Shown: positions 16,575 to 25,302, counted from the first letter of the stretch. The stretch is DNA of 64,000 bases from Haliscomenobacter sp. (GCF_016718685.1 NZ_JADKCX010000024.1:39148-103147); one strand, 5' to 3'. The notes: a model not told the origin generated them from the sequence alone. Numbers and translations: made by a program.

Positions 16575-17978
16575 ATGCGATCCTCAATAGTTTATCTTTT
16601 TGTGGGATTTTTTGTATCGATTCTGCTCCTGATTGGGGTAGGCATCTATTGGTACAGTACTTTTCTAAACTGGAAAAAAGCCAATCAGGTATTGGAGCAT
16701 AATTTTGAAATCCTCCAGCAAACTGAAGATGTCCTCTCTTTGTTAAAAGACATTGAAGCGGGGGAGCGAGGATACATCATCACCAGAGACTGGTCTTTTT
16801 TTGAACCATTCCAGAATGCAAGAATCGAATTGCCCAAACAATTGGATCATTTGGATGCCTTGATGGCAGATACCAAAACGCAGCAAAACCGCATGAATAA
16901 GTTGCGGCTGTTGGTGCAAAAGCGGATTTATTATGCCAGAAAAGCAGTGAATGCTGCCCTCGCAGATCCTCAGGTGGATCCCCACCTCAAAGTAATCTAC
17001 ATGCGGAAAGGCAAAGAAACCATGGATTCGATGCGTTTGCATGTCCACGAGTTGAAGCATACCGAACTGGCCAAACGCCCTTCCCTGAGTCTGCACAAGG
17101 TGAGATTTGCACTACAATCAACCATTGCTTTGGTGCTTTCTTTTGGCCTTAGTTTGGCTTTGTTTATCGGCACTTTTTACAAAATGGTGCAAGAATTGTT
17201 TCGGCGGATAAAAACAGAAAGACAACTGGAACGGAATCTTACGGCCCTGGAGCAAAGCAATCAGCACCTCGACGCTTTTAATTACGTCACGGTTCATCAC
17301 CTGCAAGAACCCTTGCGCAAACTCAATATTTTTTGTGACCGCCTCCAGCAGAAATACCACGATGAACTCCCGGCTGATGTGCAGTTTTTGGTTCAAAAAC
17401 TCAATGGCTCTGCCGTGGAAATGCGCGAATTGATCCAGGATTTGACGACCTACACTGCGTTGGGGAAACAAAGTGATCCGCAAGAGCATGTTGAGTTGGA
17501 GTTGGAAAGTATTGTTGAAGCGGTAGCAGAAGAGTATGCCGAAGAAATTGTACAAAAAAATGCTTACCTTGACGTTCAGCATCCGCTGCCTTCCATCATC
17601 GGCAACCCGGAGCAGTTGCGTTTGCTTTTTACCCACTTGTTGACCAATAGTCTAAAATTTTCCAAGCCAGATGTACCACTACAGATTCGCATTACCTCCT
17701 CTTCTGCTTCAGGCCGCGCAATTCCTGGCGTCCTGGAACGAGACCATGACCGCAGTTTTCAGCAAATCAACTTTTCCGACAATGGCATTGGTATTGACAA
17801 AAAATACATGCATGTAATCTTTGAGTTGTTTCAACGTTTGAATAAAGACAAACAAATCCCCGGAACAGGTGTCGGATTGACCATTTGTAAAAAAATAATC
17901 TTAAACCACGATGGCTATATTGCCGTGAGAAGCGAGCCAAATCAGGGAACTACCTTTATGCTATTTTTTCCCCTTTAA
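16575..17978 (+). CDS. CHASE3-domain sensor histidine kinase
   Basis: Membrane kinase of 467 residues. The first transmembrane helix (about 7-28) precedes a periplasmic CHASE3 domain (LLKDIEAGERGYIITRD, the family's hallmark, about 57-73), and the second helix at about 178-200 precedes a coiled coil and a cytoplasmic kinase core. H-box VTVHHLQEPLRKL, N-box LTNSLKF, G1 DNGIGID, and GTGVGLTICKK are present; this core resembles that of the kinase at 11952. The gene is followed 20 bases later by a single-domain receiver, the likely phosphate acceptor. It is divergent from rpoN, sharing a 200-base intergenic region. Confidence 0.88.
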   Translation: MRSSIVYLFVGFFVSILLLIGVGIYWYSTFLNWKKANQVLEHNFEILQQTEDVLSLLKDIEAGERGYIITRDWSFFEPFQNARIELPKQLDHLDALMADTKTQQNRMNKLRLLVQKRIYYARKAVNAALADPQVDPHLKVIYMRKGKETMDSMRLHVHELKHTELAKRPSLSLHKVRFALQSTIALVLSFGLSLALFIGTFYKMVQELFRRIKTERQLERNLTALEQSNQHLDAFNYVTVHHLQEPLRKLNIFCDRLQQKYHDELPADVQFLVQKLNGSAVEMRELIQDLTTYTALGKQSDPQEHVELELESIVEAVAEEYAEEIVQKNAYLDVQHPLPSIIGNPEQLRLLFTHLLTNSLKFSKPDVPLQIRITSSSASGRAIPGVLERDHDRSFQQINFSDNGIGIDKKYMHVIFELFQRLNKDKQIPGTGVGLTICKKIILNHDGYIAVRSEPNQGTTFMLFFPL

Positions 17979-17998
17979 ACCAAAAAAACAGTACGCTA

Positions 17999-18433
17999 AT
18001 GCCCAAAAAAACCTTCCGCATTCTATTGGTAGACGATGATCCGGATGACCGTTACCTGCTTCAAACCGCGTTTGAAGAAAGTGCAACGCCTTGTCAACTG
18101 GATTATGTGGAAGACGGAGATGAAATATTTGATTACCTGGACAAACACCTACAGCCCGACTCCAACGCCGAGCAACTTCCAGATTTGATTTTGTTGGATT
18201 TGAATATGCCCAAAAAGAATGGTTGGCAAGTATTAAATGAGCTCAAACAGTCTCCACTTTTTCGCCACATCCCAGTGATCATTCTCACGACTTCCAAATC
18301 GCCCGAACATGTAAGAAAGTCTTATCATCTCGGAGCGAGCTCTTTTATTTCTAAACCTTCTTCCTTTAGTAATTTGGTGGAAGTGACCAAAATTCTGGGA
18401 AAATATTGGATTGATGTGGTTACGTTTGTTTAA
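17999..18433 (+). CDS. CheY-like response regulator (Rcp1 type)
   Basis: Single receiver domain of 144 residues: VDDDPDDRY acidic pocket, phospho-acceptor in LLDLNMPKKNGW, switch residues TTSKSPEH, and the lysine of SKPSSF. The DDDPDDR signature and NGWQVLNELK are typical of Rcp1-like regulators that serve phytochrome-type kinases without a DNA-binding output. Located 20 bases after the CHASE3 kinase, hence its partner; the output is probably a protein-protein interaction. Confidence 0.9.
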   Translation: MPKKTFRILLVDDDPDDRYLLQTAFEESATPCQLDYVEDGDEIFDYLDKHLQPDSNAEQLPDLILLDLNMPKKNGWQVLNELKQSPLFRHIPVIILTTSKSPEHVRKSYHLGASSFISKPSSFSNLVEVTKILGKYWIDVVTFV

Positions 18434-18459
18434 ATGCCCTACGTACTCCTGCTATCGTA

Positions 18460-18816
18460 TCACGGATGGTTTCCCTGACTCCAACCCAGGAAATCACCCC
18501 TTTTACTGCAGATTATTCGACCAAGATTTTCAGCTTTCTGTAATATCCAAGGCATCGCCATACGCAGGATGAGCGCGATAATTGGATGGCGAGTCAATTT
18601 GTTGGGCAATGCCGTGAGGGCCAATTTAGTTACTTGGGTGGCCAATCCACGGTCTTGGATCGACTCGGTGGCTTGTTCAATAACCGACTTCAGCAGTTGA
18701 AGGGGCTGCAAGGAAGACTTTATGGCGGCCATCTCCCGTTTAATTCCACGGGTTTGGTCATCCAGGCGCGCCAGCAAGCGGTTACGTTCGGCCTGGATTT
18801 CAGGAATCTGCTTCAT
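18460..18816 (-). CDS. conserved hypothetical protein of envelope-stress operon
   Basis: A protein of 118 residues with an N-terminal charged coiled coil (EIQAERNRLLARLDDQTRG) and a hydrophobic, amphipathic second half (LTRHPIIALILRMAMPWIL) followed by a basic end. I do not recognise a domain. Its start lies inside the end of the holin-like gene (17-base overlap), so it is translated from the same mRNA. Proteins of this layout commonly follow YtxH and DUF1469-type membrane proteins in stress operons; a role at the inner membrane is inferred. Confidence 0.7.
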   Translation of the reverse strand: MKQIPEIQAERNRLLARLDDQTRGIKREMAAIKSSLQPLQLLKSVIEQATESIQDRGLATQVTKLALTALPNKLTRHPIIALILRMAMPWILQKAENLGRIICSKRGDFLGWSQGNHP

Positions 18817-19180
18817 CGCTGGTGTTGTTTTCCTGGATTAATTTAAAGATGGTTTTCGTCAAAATTTTCCGCACAAAATTGCGGGTGATGGCAATGGTCA
18901 AACCCGATAACAACAAAAAGATACCAGCCACAACGAAATACCCCAAAGCGGGAGCATTGAGCTGTGATCCTATCCAAATGGCGGCCCCAATGCCTATAAA
19001 CAAAAGGGTGATTGCACCAAAAAACGCCCAAACCAGCACCGAAATGATGCTCGAAGATAGGGACAAACCTTTTTCGGTGAGGGAGAGTAAAAACAAGTCC
19101 CTGCGGGTGTCCAAATACTCCAAGACATGATGGGACAATAATTCGAGATGTGATTTTTTTTCATCCGTAACGTCTTCCAT
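18800..19180 (-). CDS. phage-holin superfamily / DUF1469-like membrane protein
   Basis: A 126-residue protein: charged amphipathic N-terminus (about 1-38), two transmembrane helices (VLVWAFFGAITLLFIGIG and ALGYFVVAGIFLLLSGL), and a charged C-terminal tail. This is the organisation of putative Actinobacterial holin-X / DUF1469 (YqjE) proteins, which in free-living bacteria are envelope-stress or membrane-organising proteins and not lytic phage holins. It lies between a YtxH gene and a coiled-coil gene; no phage genes are nearby. Confidence 0.75.
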   Translation of the reverse strand: MEDVTDEKKSHLELLSHHVLEYLDTRRDLFLLSLTEKGLSLSSSIISVLVWAFFGAITLLFIGIGAAIWIGSQLNAPALGYFVVAGIFLLLSGLTIAITRNFVRKILTKTIFKLIQENNTSDEADS

Positions 19181-19306
19181 ACTGACCCGGTGTTTATAGT
19201 GGTGGATAAAAAAGCCTTAAAGAACGGAAGCAAAGTAATTCCGCTTCCATTCCCAGGCAACAAACGCACTCAAAATGATAATGAAATCCCGATTATAAAA
19301 ACTCGC

Positions 19307-19726
19307 TTATGAGAAATGGTTTTGCAAATCATTGACGGCAGAGCGGCCTTCTTTTACTGCTTGTTTGCCTATTTTTTTGCCGTCTTCACTCACTTCTTCC
19401 AGGGTGTTTTCTGCTTCGTTGGCCAGGGCTGAGGCTTTATTTTTGGTATTAGACCACCAGGCTGCACCTCTTTTCAGAATGTGGCTGATAAAATCATCCA
19501 CTTCATTGGCGGCAATTCCAGCGTCAGATTCAAGTTTGTTTTTGGTTTTGAACCAGCTCTGTTTGCCTTCTTTGATGAGCTCATCCATGTAATCGACAGA
19601 TTGGTTCTTTGCTTTCAAGATTTTTTTGCGGGTTTCTTCACCAGAAGTTGGTGCAAAAAGGATACCCAACGCGGCGCCAGTCGCAGCACCAGCAACAAAT
19701 AAAGCCAAGAGATTTTTAGTAGACAT
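19307..19726 (-). CDS. YtxH domain-containing stress protein
   Basis: A 139-residue protein with the YtxH signature: an N-terminal glycine/alanine-rich membrane helix (LFVAGAATGAALGILFAPTSG) followed by the EETRKKI segment and a long lysine/glutamate-rich helix. YtxH proteins are induced by general, osmotic or envelope stress in many bacteria. It is first of a probable three-gene operon (YtxH, holin-like, coiled coil). A shared 20-bp motif lies about 140 bases upstream. Confidence 0.85.
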   Translation of the reverse strand: MSTKNLLALFVAGAATGAALGILFAPTSGEETRKKILKAKNQSVDYMDELIKEGKQSWFKTKNKLESDAGIAANEVDDFISHILKRGAAWWSNTKNKASALANEAENTLEEVSEDGKKIGKQAVKEGRSAVNDLQNHFS

Positions 19727-19863
19727 GGTGTGGTGATTTTAAGTTAACAAATACGCAAATGCGGTACTGCTCGTTTTTAAGAGGAGCAATTGATTCGCCG
19801 TGCTTACGCTCCATCAGCTAAGAAAGATGTGCCAGCCAAAAAGTGTGGCGATATTTTGTTCTT

Positions 19864-19883
19864 TTGTGGAAAAGTGTAGAAAA
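19864..19883 (-). promoter_or_regulatory. shared 20-bp upstream motif, site 3 (ytxH operon)
   Basis: The plus strand reads TTGTGGAAAAGTGTAGAAAA, matching the sites at 10460 and 16422. It is in the 327-base region between the ytxH operon (minus) and a receiver gene (plus). I see no convincing gene in that region; a 65-codon open frame from 19800 has composition unlike protein. Confidence 0.6.
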
Positions 19884-20053
19884 CAATCCTCAAGCACCCC
19901 AGAATGGGAAGGATTAGGGCGCAATTTTTTCCGGGTTCCTGGTTTTTTTGATGTTTTCAGGAAAACCAGCCTGGAACAACTTTTGCTTATAATATGAGGT
20001 TAATGCATTATTTTTTCACTGCGCTTAATTAGCACCATTGCAAACAAATACAA

Positions 20054-20401
20054 ATGAAAACCAATAAAACTTTACTCATTATTGATGATGAAGTAGACGT
20101 ATGTACGCTCTTGAGGCGCAGTTTCCGGGGAGAATTCAAAACAGTGGAAGCTGCATATTTGCTGAATGACGCGCTGAGCCTGGCCGAGCGCATTCACCCG
20201 GATATCCTCTTACTCGACAACAACCTGCCGGATGGCCAGGGCATCGATTTCATTCAGCGGTTTAAGTCCATCAACCCATTCATGCGAATTGTGGTCATCA
20301 GCGCCATGGACTTGCATAGCGAGGCCATAGCGGCCGGGGCAAATGCTTTTTTGGGTAAGCCCTTGAAGATGGAAGCGATTCGGGAAGCGATTTGTGCGTG
20401 A
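20054..20401 (+). CDS. single-domain response regulator
   Basis: A 115-residue receiver domain: IIDDEVDVCTLL pocket, phospho-acceptor in ILLLDNNLPDGQG, VVISAMD, and lysine in LGKPLK. No output domain. It resembles the receiver domain of NtrC-type proteins more than Rcp1. It has no kinase beside it, so it may take phosphate from one of the orphan kinases nearby. A hairpin with A/T-rich stem separates it from the convergent symporter gene. Confidence 0.88.
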   Translation: MKTNKTLLIIDDEVDVCTLLRRSFRGEFKTVEAAYLLNDALSLAERIHPDILLLDNNLPDGQGIDFIQRFKSINPFMRIVVISAMDLHSEAIAAGANAFLGKPLKMEAIREAICA

Positions 20402-20423
20402 GGAATTTAATGAATGTGCTAAA

Positions 20424-20446
20424 GCTTTTTTAATTCGAAAAAAAGC
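20424..20446. terminator. A/T-rich bidirectional terminator hairpin
   Basis: GCTTTTTT (20424-20431) and AAAAAAAGC (20438-20446) pair around a six-base loop. It is 23 bases past the receiver stop and 29 bases past the convergent symporter stop. The stem itself supplies T-runs in both directions. Confidence 0.5.
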
Positions 20447-20474
20447 CACAAAAGCCCGTCCTAACCCCATAAAT

Positions 20475-22223
20475 TTACCCAACCACCTCTTCTTTCTCCT
20501 TCTCCGGCATCACGCCCTGTAATACCGCCGCAATCCCCATCACCAACAAGCACCCAATCAAGTTCAACCACAAGTATGCTACCCGCACCGGAATCACCCA
20601 ACCGAACAGATTAAGGCTCATTTTGTACTCGCTCATTACGTACACAACGATCACAATAATTTGGGTTAAAATGGCCGCCAGGAACGCCGCTCTGCCCTTG
20701 ACTTTGGGTTGAAAAAAGGCCGCGAGGAACACGCCCAGAATCACCCCGTAGAAGATGGAACCGATGATGTTCACGGCCTGAATCAGGTTGTCGAACAACT
20801 GAGCAGAAAAAGCAAAAGCCAGAGAAATCAAACACCATACCGCCACAAAAAACTTCGACATCCGCAAATAATGCTGGTCGCTGGCGGCTGGTTTGTACAA
20901 ACGTTGGTAAAGGTCAATCACCGTAGTGGTAGCCAGGGCATTGATGGCCGAGGCCCCGGAAGAACAGGCCGCCGCTATAATCATGGCCAGCAATAAACCG
21001 ATCACCCCGATGGGCATATATTGTAACACGTAAGTGATGAACACGTAATCAGTATCTTTGGTAGCCGCATCAGGCACGTGGTCTTTGATCAAACTTCTGG
21101 CGTCTTCACGCAATTGTAGCTCCGTGGCATGCAGGGTTTGCACTTCAATTTGGGCGGCCTTGGCTTGTTCATCGTCCCCTTTGCGCATGGCTTTCATCAT
21201 ACCATCAACAGCCAAACGGCGTTGTTCAAAAACTTTTTCCTGCTGGGTTTCCAATATTTTGTATTGTTCCGCAGCACTGCCACTCAGGCGGCTTACATTG
21301 TTGGAATTGAAATGCAGCGGCGCTTGATTGAAGAGGTAAAAAACGAACACGAGCACCCCTACTCCCAGAATGATGAACTGCATGGGCACTTTGATCAAAC
21401 CATTGAGCATCAAGCCCATTCGACCTTCGGCCAAAGACTTCCCGCCCAAATAACGCGCCACCTGCGACTGATCGGTACCAAAATAGGAAATGGCCAAAAA
21501 CGCGCCTCCAATGATGCCCGACCAGATGTTGTATCGACTGGATAAATCAAATTTGAAGTCTACCAGGTTGATCTTACCCATTTTGCCCGCAATATTGACC
21601 GCATCTACAAAATGCACATCGGGTGGCAATTGGTAAAACACCAAGCCTGCGGCTAAAAACAGACCCAACCAAATCACCGCAAATTGCAGGGTTTGGGTAT
21701 AACTCACCGCTTTGAAGCCGCCGATGTAGGTATACACCAAAATCAAACCGCCAATGAATAAAATCGTAAAATTTAAAGACCAGCCCAGCAATTCCGACAT
21801 GACAATCGAAGGGGCAAAAAAGGAAAGTCCAGTGGAAAAACCACGCTGGATCAAAAACAAGGAGGCCGTAAATACCCGCGTATTGAGCCCAAACCGGGTC
21901 TCGAGGTATTCATAAGCCGTGTAGATTTTTAGTTTGTAAAAGTAGGGAATGACAAATATGCTCAAAAAAATCATGGCCAATGGCAAGCCAAAATAAAACT
22001 GCACAAAGCGCATCCCATCTTCGTAAGCTTGCCCCGGCAGGGAAAGGAAAGTGATGGCACTGGCCTGAGTAGCCATAATATTGAAGCCGATGACCGTCCA
22101 ATTCAGGTCATCGTTGCCCCGCATGTGCGTTTCCGAAGAACGGATGTGGCGGGTTCTCCATATTCCAAAAGCTGCGATCCCGATGAGGGTGGCCAGCATC
22201 ACCAGCCAGTCGATCCAATTCAT
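20475..22223 (-). CDS. sodium:solute symporter (SSS family)
   Basis: Polytopic inner-membrane transporter of 582 residues with about 13 helices. Family features: MATQASAITFLSLPGQAYEDG in the first helices, YEYLETRFG, IGGFKAVSYTQTLQF, and SYFGTDQSQVARYLGGKS near the Na+ site. An unusual hydrophilic insert of about 90 residues (roughly 320-410) with coiled-coil character sits between two helices. The substrate may be a sugar, sialic acid or other organic solute. A 37-residue membrane protein is encoded 6 bases upstream, and a secreted PIG-L deacetylase further upstream on the same strand suggests uptake of a deacetylated sugar derivative (inference). Confidence 0.87.
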   Translation of the reverse strand: MNWIDWLVMLATLIGIAAFGIWRTRHIRSSETHMRGNDDLNWTVIGFNIMATQASAITFLSLPGQAYEDGMRFVQFYFGLPLAMIFLSIFVIPYFYKLKIYTAYEYLETRFGLNTRVFTASLFLIQRGFSTGLSFFAPSIVMSELLGWSLNFTILFIGGLILVYTYIGGFKAVSYTQTLQFAVIWLGLFLAAGLVFYQLPPDVHFVDAVNIAGKMGKINLVDFKFDLSSRYNIWSGIIGGAFLAISYFGTDQSQVARYLGGKSLAEGRMGLMLNGLIKVPMQFIILGVGVLVFVFYLFNQAPLHFNSNNVSRLSGSAAEQYKILETQQEKVFEQRRLAVDGMMKAMRKGDDEQAKAAQIEVQTLHATELQLREDARSLIKDHVPDAATKDTDYVFITYVLQYMPIGVIGLLLAMIIAAACSSGASAINALATTTVIDLYQRLYKPAASDQHYLRMSKFFVAVWCLISLAFAFSAQLFDNLIQAVNIIGSIFYGVILGVFLAAFFQPKVKGRAAFLAAILTQIIVIVVYVMSEYKMSLNLFGWVIPVRVAYLWLNLIGCLLVMGIAAVLQGVMPEKEKEEVVG

Positions 22224-22229
22224 AGTCTG

Positions 22230-22343
22230 TCAGGCAAATAATCGAGTAAAGAGATAAAAAAGCACAATCAATATCGCGTTGAACCAGAATACCAAATGGT
22301 AGACTTGGTTCCAGGATTTGAAAAAGGGTGGACGGTCGGTCAT
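22230..22343 (-). CDS. 37-residue single-span membrane protein, probable symporter partner
   Basis: ATG 22343 to TGA 22230 encodes a small protein: a polar N-terminus (MTDRPPFFKSWNQVYH) then one hydrophobic helix (LVFWFNAILIVLFYLFTRLF). It ends 6 bases before the symporter start on the same strand and begins right beside a hairpin repeat, so it must share the symporter mRNA. The W-N-x-x-Y-x-x-x-FWxN pattern and its position recall small subunits that accompany some SSS transporters; family assignment is inference. Confidence 0.65.
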   Translation of the reverse strand: MTDRPPFFKSWNQVYHLVFWFNAILIVLFYLFTRLFA

Positions 22344-22437
22344 GGTTCGAGGGTTCGAGGGTTCAAGGGTTCGAGGGTTCGAGGGTTCGGGGCATCAACC
22401 CTTGAACCCTCGAACTTCGAACCCCCGAACCCTAAGT
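22344..22437. repeat. iterated GGGTTCGA hairpin repeat, copy 3
   Basis: Six or so GGTTCGAGG-type units on the left (22345-22389) face complementary CCCTCGAAC/CCCCCGAAC units on the right (22399-22434) around a short centre. It separates the PIG-L stop from the small membrane-protein start. Same family as 2344-2441 and 7551-7632. Confidence 0.8.
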
Positions 22438-24949
22438 TTATTTTCCAATTGAAATCATGTTCGCAAAAATCCGGTAAGCGCCCGGCACACCCGCAGGCAA
22501 TTGCCGGAACCAGGAATAGCCTGTATAAATGTAGTAACCCGAGCCGTATTTGGCCACCAGCAGACCTCCATCGCGAGCGGGCTCGCCAGGGTCATTGGCC
22601 GACAGGATGGCTTCGAAATTGGTTTTGTCCCAATCGTTGGGGAAATACAAGCCGCGTTCCTGCACCCAACCGCTGAAATCCTGCGCCGTAATTTTATTGG
22701 GTTGATTCAGCAATTTGTGTTCGGGTTTCAGGAAACGTACCTCGGCGTTTTCATCCGTTACCCGATCACGAGATACATTGAGGGAATAAGGGGCAAGCTC
22801 TTTGGCTTCGACTTTGTATTCAAAGTTGGTGTTGTACTGCACGATCAAAGTTCCTCCTTTGCGGGTGTACTCCATCAAATTGGTCTGCCGATAGGCTAAA
22901 GCGTCAATGGTATTGTAGGCGCGAATTCCCATAATGACCGCATCGTATTTGGCCAGGTTTTCCGGGGTGAGGTCTTTTTCGCTGAGCATGTCTACTTTAT
23001 AGCCGATCTGTTGCAAGCTGGCCGGAATGTCGTCTCCCGCTCCCGCAACGTAACCCAAGAGTTGCCCTGCTTTCTTCAACTCGATGTGCACCACTTTGGC
23101 TTCAGCATTGAGCAATACGGTTTGAGCCGGGATATGGTCGTACTTGATTTCAAGCATTTCCTTGCTGTACTTCTGCCCATCTATCGTTGCTACGGGTTGA
23201 ATTACGCCTTCGCTGGCCCCTGATGGAGGCGTGACCATAAATTTGATGCTCTTTTCATCCCCTTTTTTGGCAATGCTGAAACTGGCCTCGGCGGGTTCCA
23301 CTTTCCAGCCAGTCGGTACGCCCAATTTGAGGGTTCCGCTGATGTTTCCTTTCCCGGCTTTCACTTGTACGCTAACCGGTTTGGCATCGTTGTCGGCAAA
23401 TACCAATACTTTTTCGGACACCTTGGTAAATACGGGCGGAATGATTTCGAAAGGCCGGTAAATTTCACCTTTCGCAGGGTCTGCATCTCTGTATACGATG
23501 TCCGTTTCGTAAACGATCGGAACTCCCGCAATTTTATAGTGGTAACGGGCTTTGAAGGCGCGTTGCGTTTCGGGTTTGCCCCGCATTTGTTGATCCTTCA
23601 CGGCGTACATGCCCGTTGTGCCGGGGTCAGTGAGCCAGTAGGCACTGGTATAAGCCATATCTTTGTTCAGGCGCACTTTGCGCGGCCAGATCAGTCCCTG
23701 GTTGTTGGCCAGCGGCTTGTTGAATACCGTATCCAGCCCAATTGGGTCAATGCTCACTTTGTCCAACACCACGATGGCCGGGCTGCGGTTGATGACCTCG
23801 GTACGGATGGTCATTTCATCACCAGGTGCGGCAGAAAAATCGGCAGCAGCCGTTTCGTGGTAGAGGCCCAAACAGGCTTTGATCACGTCTTTGATTTCCA
23901 CCAATTTCACCCTCTTCCAATAGCCGTCGGGCAGTTTTTCGATCAATTGGTAGGCCTTGACCAATTCTGGGACACTGGCCACCGGGTTGTCAAAACGGAA
24001 TTTGGCTTTTACCGCCGCCAGAATGACCCCAATCGGTGCACCACCAGGTACGCGGGTCCAGGTGGTATTGATGCCTTCAAAGAGGTCGGTTTTACTTTTG
24101 GGTTCGTCGCCTTTGATGAATTCGAAGTACTCCTGACTGGTACCCCGGGTACCCATGGAGCCAAAGCCCTGGCAACGGTGCGAACTGCGGCTTTCGGCAG
24201 CAATTTCGGTATTGGATTTGCCCAGATTCGGGAAATAACCTCCAGCTTCTACACTAAACAGTTTGGATTTGTCGGCTTTGTCAAAAGCGGCGCGGCTGCC
24301 AAAGAAAAACCAGGAGATGTTGAAGAAGGTACGGCGTGGTTGCCAGGGCTTGACGTAAGCCAATTGCTCGGGATAAGCCTGGGGGTTATTGGCCAGATCA
24401 AAAGCCTCCACCGAAAGAACCGCTGAAGCCGTGTGGTGGCCGTGGGTAGTACCTGCCGTGCGGTGATCAAAACGATTGATGATCACGTCGGGTTGCCATT
24501 GCCGGATGGCCCATACAACGTCGCCCAAGACATCGTTGCGATCCCAGGTTTGGAAGGTTTCAGCAGGGTTTTTGGAAAAACCCAAAATCGTTGGCACGGG
24601 TGAACATTTGTTTGCCGCCGTCAATACGCCGGGCGGCCAACAGTTCCTGCGTGCGCAACAAACCCAAAAGCTCCCGAATTTCGGGCCCAATCAGGTTTTG
24701 TCCGCCATCGCCGCGCGTCAGCGAAAGGTAGGCCACATTGGCCTTGCGCTCATTGGCGAGGTAAGAGATAAACAGGGTATTTTCATCATCGGGGTGCGCC
24801 GCAATGTACAAGGCTGAACCTAAAAAATTCAGCTTCTTGATGGCTTCGTAAATTTCCCCGGAAGTATAACGTTTGGGTGCTTGAGCACGAACTGTCGTAA
24901 AAGGAAGGATCAAAACTAACAGTAAGAAATAAATGCTCCGACGCTGCAT
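22438..24949 (-). CDS. secreted PIG-L (LmbE-like) deacetylase, one frameshift
   Basis: The protein begins with a signal peptide (FLLLVLILPFTTVRAQ), then the metal-binding motif of the family: AAHPDDE (about 50), LTRGDGGQN and the ELLAARRIDGG region; in the next frame come RQWQPDVIINRFDH and THGHHTAS, giving the remaining zinc ligands. The frames join at A5 (24576-24580, plus strand): dropping one base gives DFGFSKNPAETF, the expected family sequence. Beyond the catalytic domain about 500 residues form beta-rich modules, including an NPCBM/NEW2-like segment and a glutamine-amidotransferase-like end (KYDAVIMGIRAYN). PIG-L enzymes remove N-acetyl from GlcNAc-type sugars. Length after repair is about 835 residues. 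Confidence 0.83.
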
Positions 24950-24977
24950 AGGTGATTTTGTTTTGTGCGATGCTTCT

Positions 24978-25105
24978 GTTTTTCACCTGAGCTACAAACG
25001 ACCATTTAAACTGAAATTTCGTCCAAAATGCTCATGTAGCTCTGCTACACTCCGCTGTGCCTCATTTCAGTTTAATGGCCTCGTTTTGCTTTCAGGCCAA
25101 AATCA
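24978..25105. repeat. long foldback element with conserved apex, copy B
   Basis: CCATTTAAACTGAAAT (25002-25017) pairs with CATTTCAGTTTAATGG (25063-25078) and complementarity continues outward through TTTTTCACCTGAGCTACAAACGA on the left and the TCGTTTTGCTTTCAGGCC side on the right. The apex, read on the minus strand, is GGAGTGTAGC, AGA, GCTACATGA, matching the apex of the element at 9741-9903 while the arms are unrelated. It lies upstream of the PIG-L gene. Rest of the 24950-25339 gap: no gene seen; a 14-base palindrome is at 25289. Confidence 0.72.
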
Positions 25106-25288
25106 AACAAGCTCAAATAATCGAGTCCGGCAAATATACATGTTGCAGCGCAGAAAGTAAGTGAAAGATTGGTATCGGATCGTTTTGGAGGCGTATTGGT
25201 AGAAAAATGCAATATACTGGTCAAATTGAGGGGAGAGAGTCAGTAAAAGTCCAACCACATGGTAACCATTTTAAGAAAAAAACGTATA

Positions 25289-25302
25289 CGTTACGTGTAA
25301 CG
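25289..25302. promoter_or_regulatory. operator-like palindrome CGTTAC-GT-GTAACG
   Basis: Two 6-base arms with a 2-base centre, 38 bases before the ATG of the 176-residue unknown gene and overlapping a tandem ACGT-rich stretch (ACGTATACGTTACGTG). Position suits a repressor site for that gene. Confidence 0.4.

Noticed and set aside
18800..19180. Prophage remnant suggested by a holin-superfamily protein
   Set aside because: No lysin, capsid, tail, integrase or attachment repeats nearby; this family is chromosomal in stress operons.
19800..19997. 65-codon plus-strand frame in the ytxH intergenic region
   Set aside because: No recognisable pattern, and it includes the shared 20-bp regulatory motif.
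23365..24426. 353-codon plus-strand open frame opposite the PIG-L deacetylase gene
   Set aside because: No domain pattern; the minus strand carries a coherent enzyme with metal motifs. Rich in Phe/Gly/Val as typical antisense frames are here.
25190..25210. Fourth copy of the 20-bp stress motif (GAGGCGTATTGGTAGAAAAA)
   Set aside because: Needs an extra base and has two mismatches in the conserved core; its downstream gene is more than 240 bases away.
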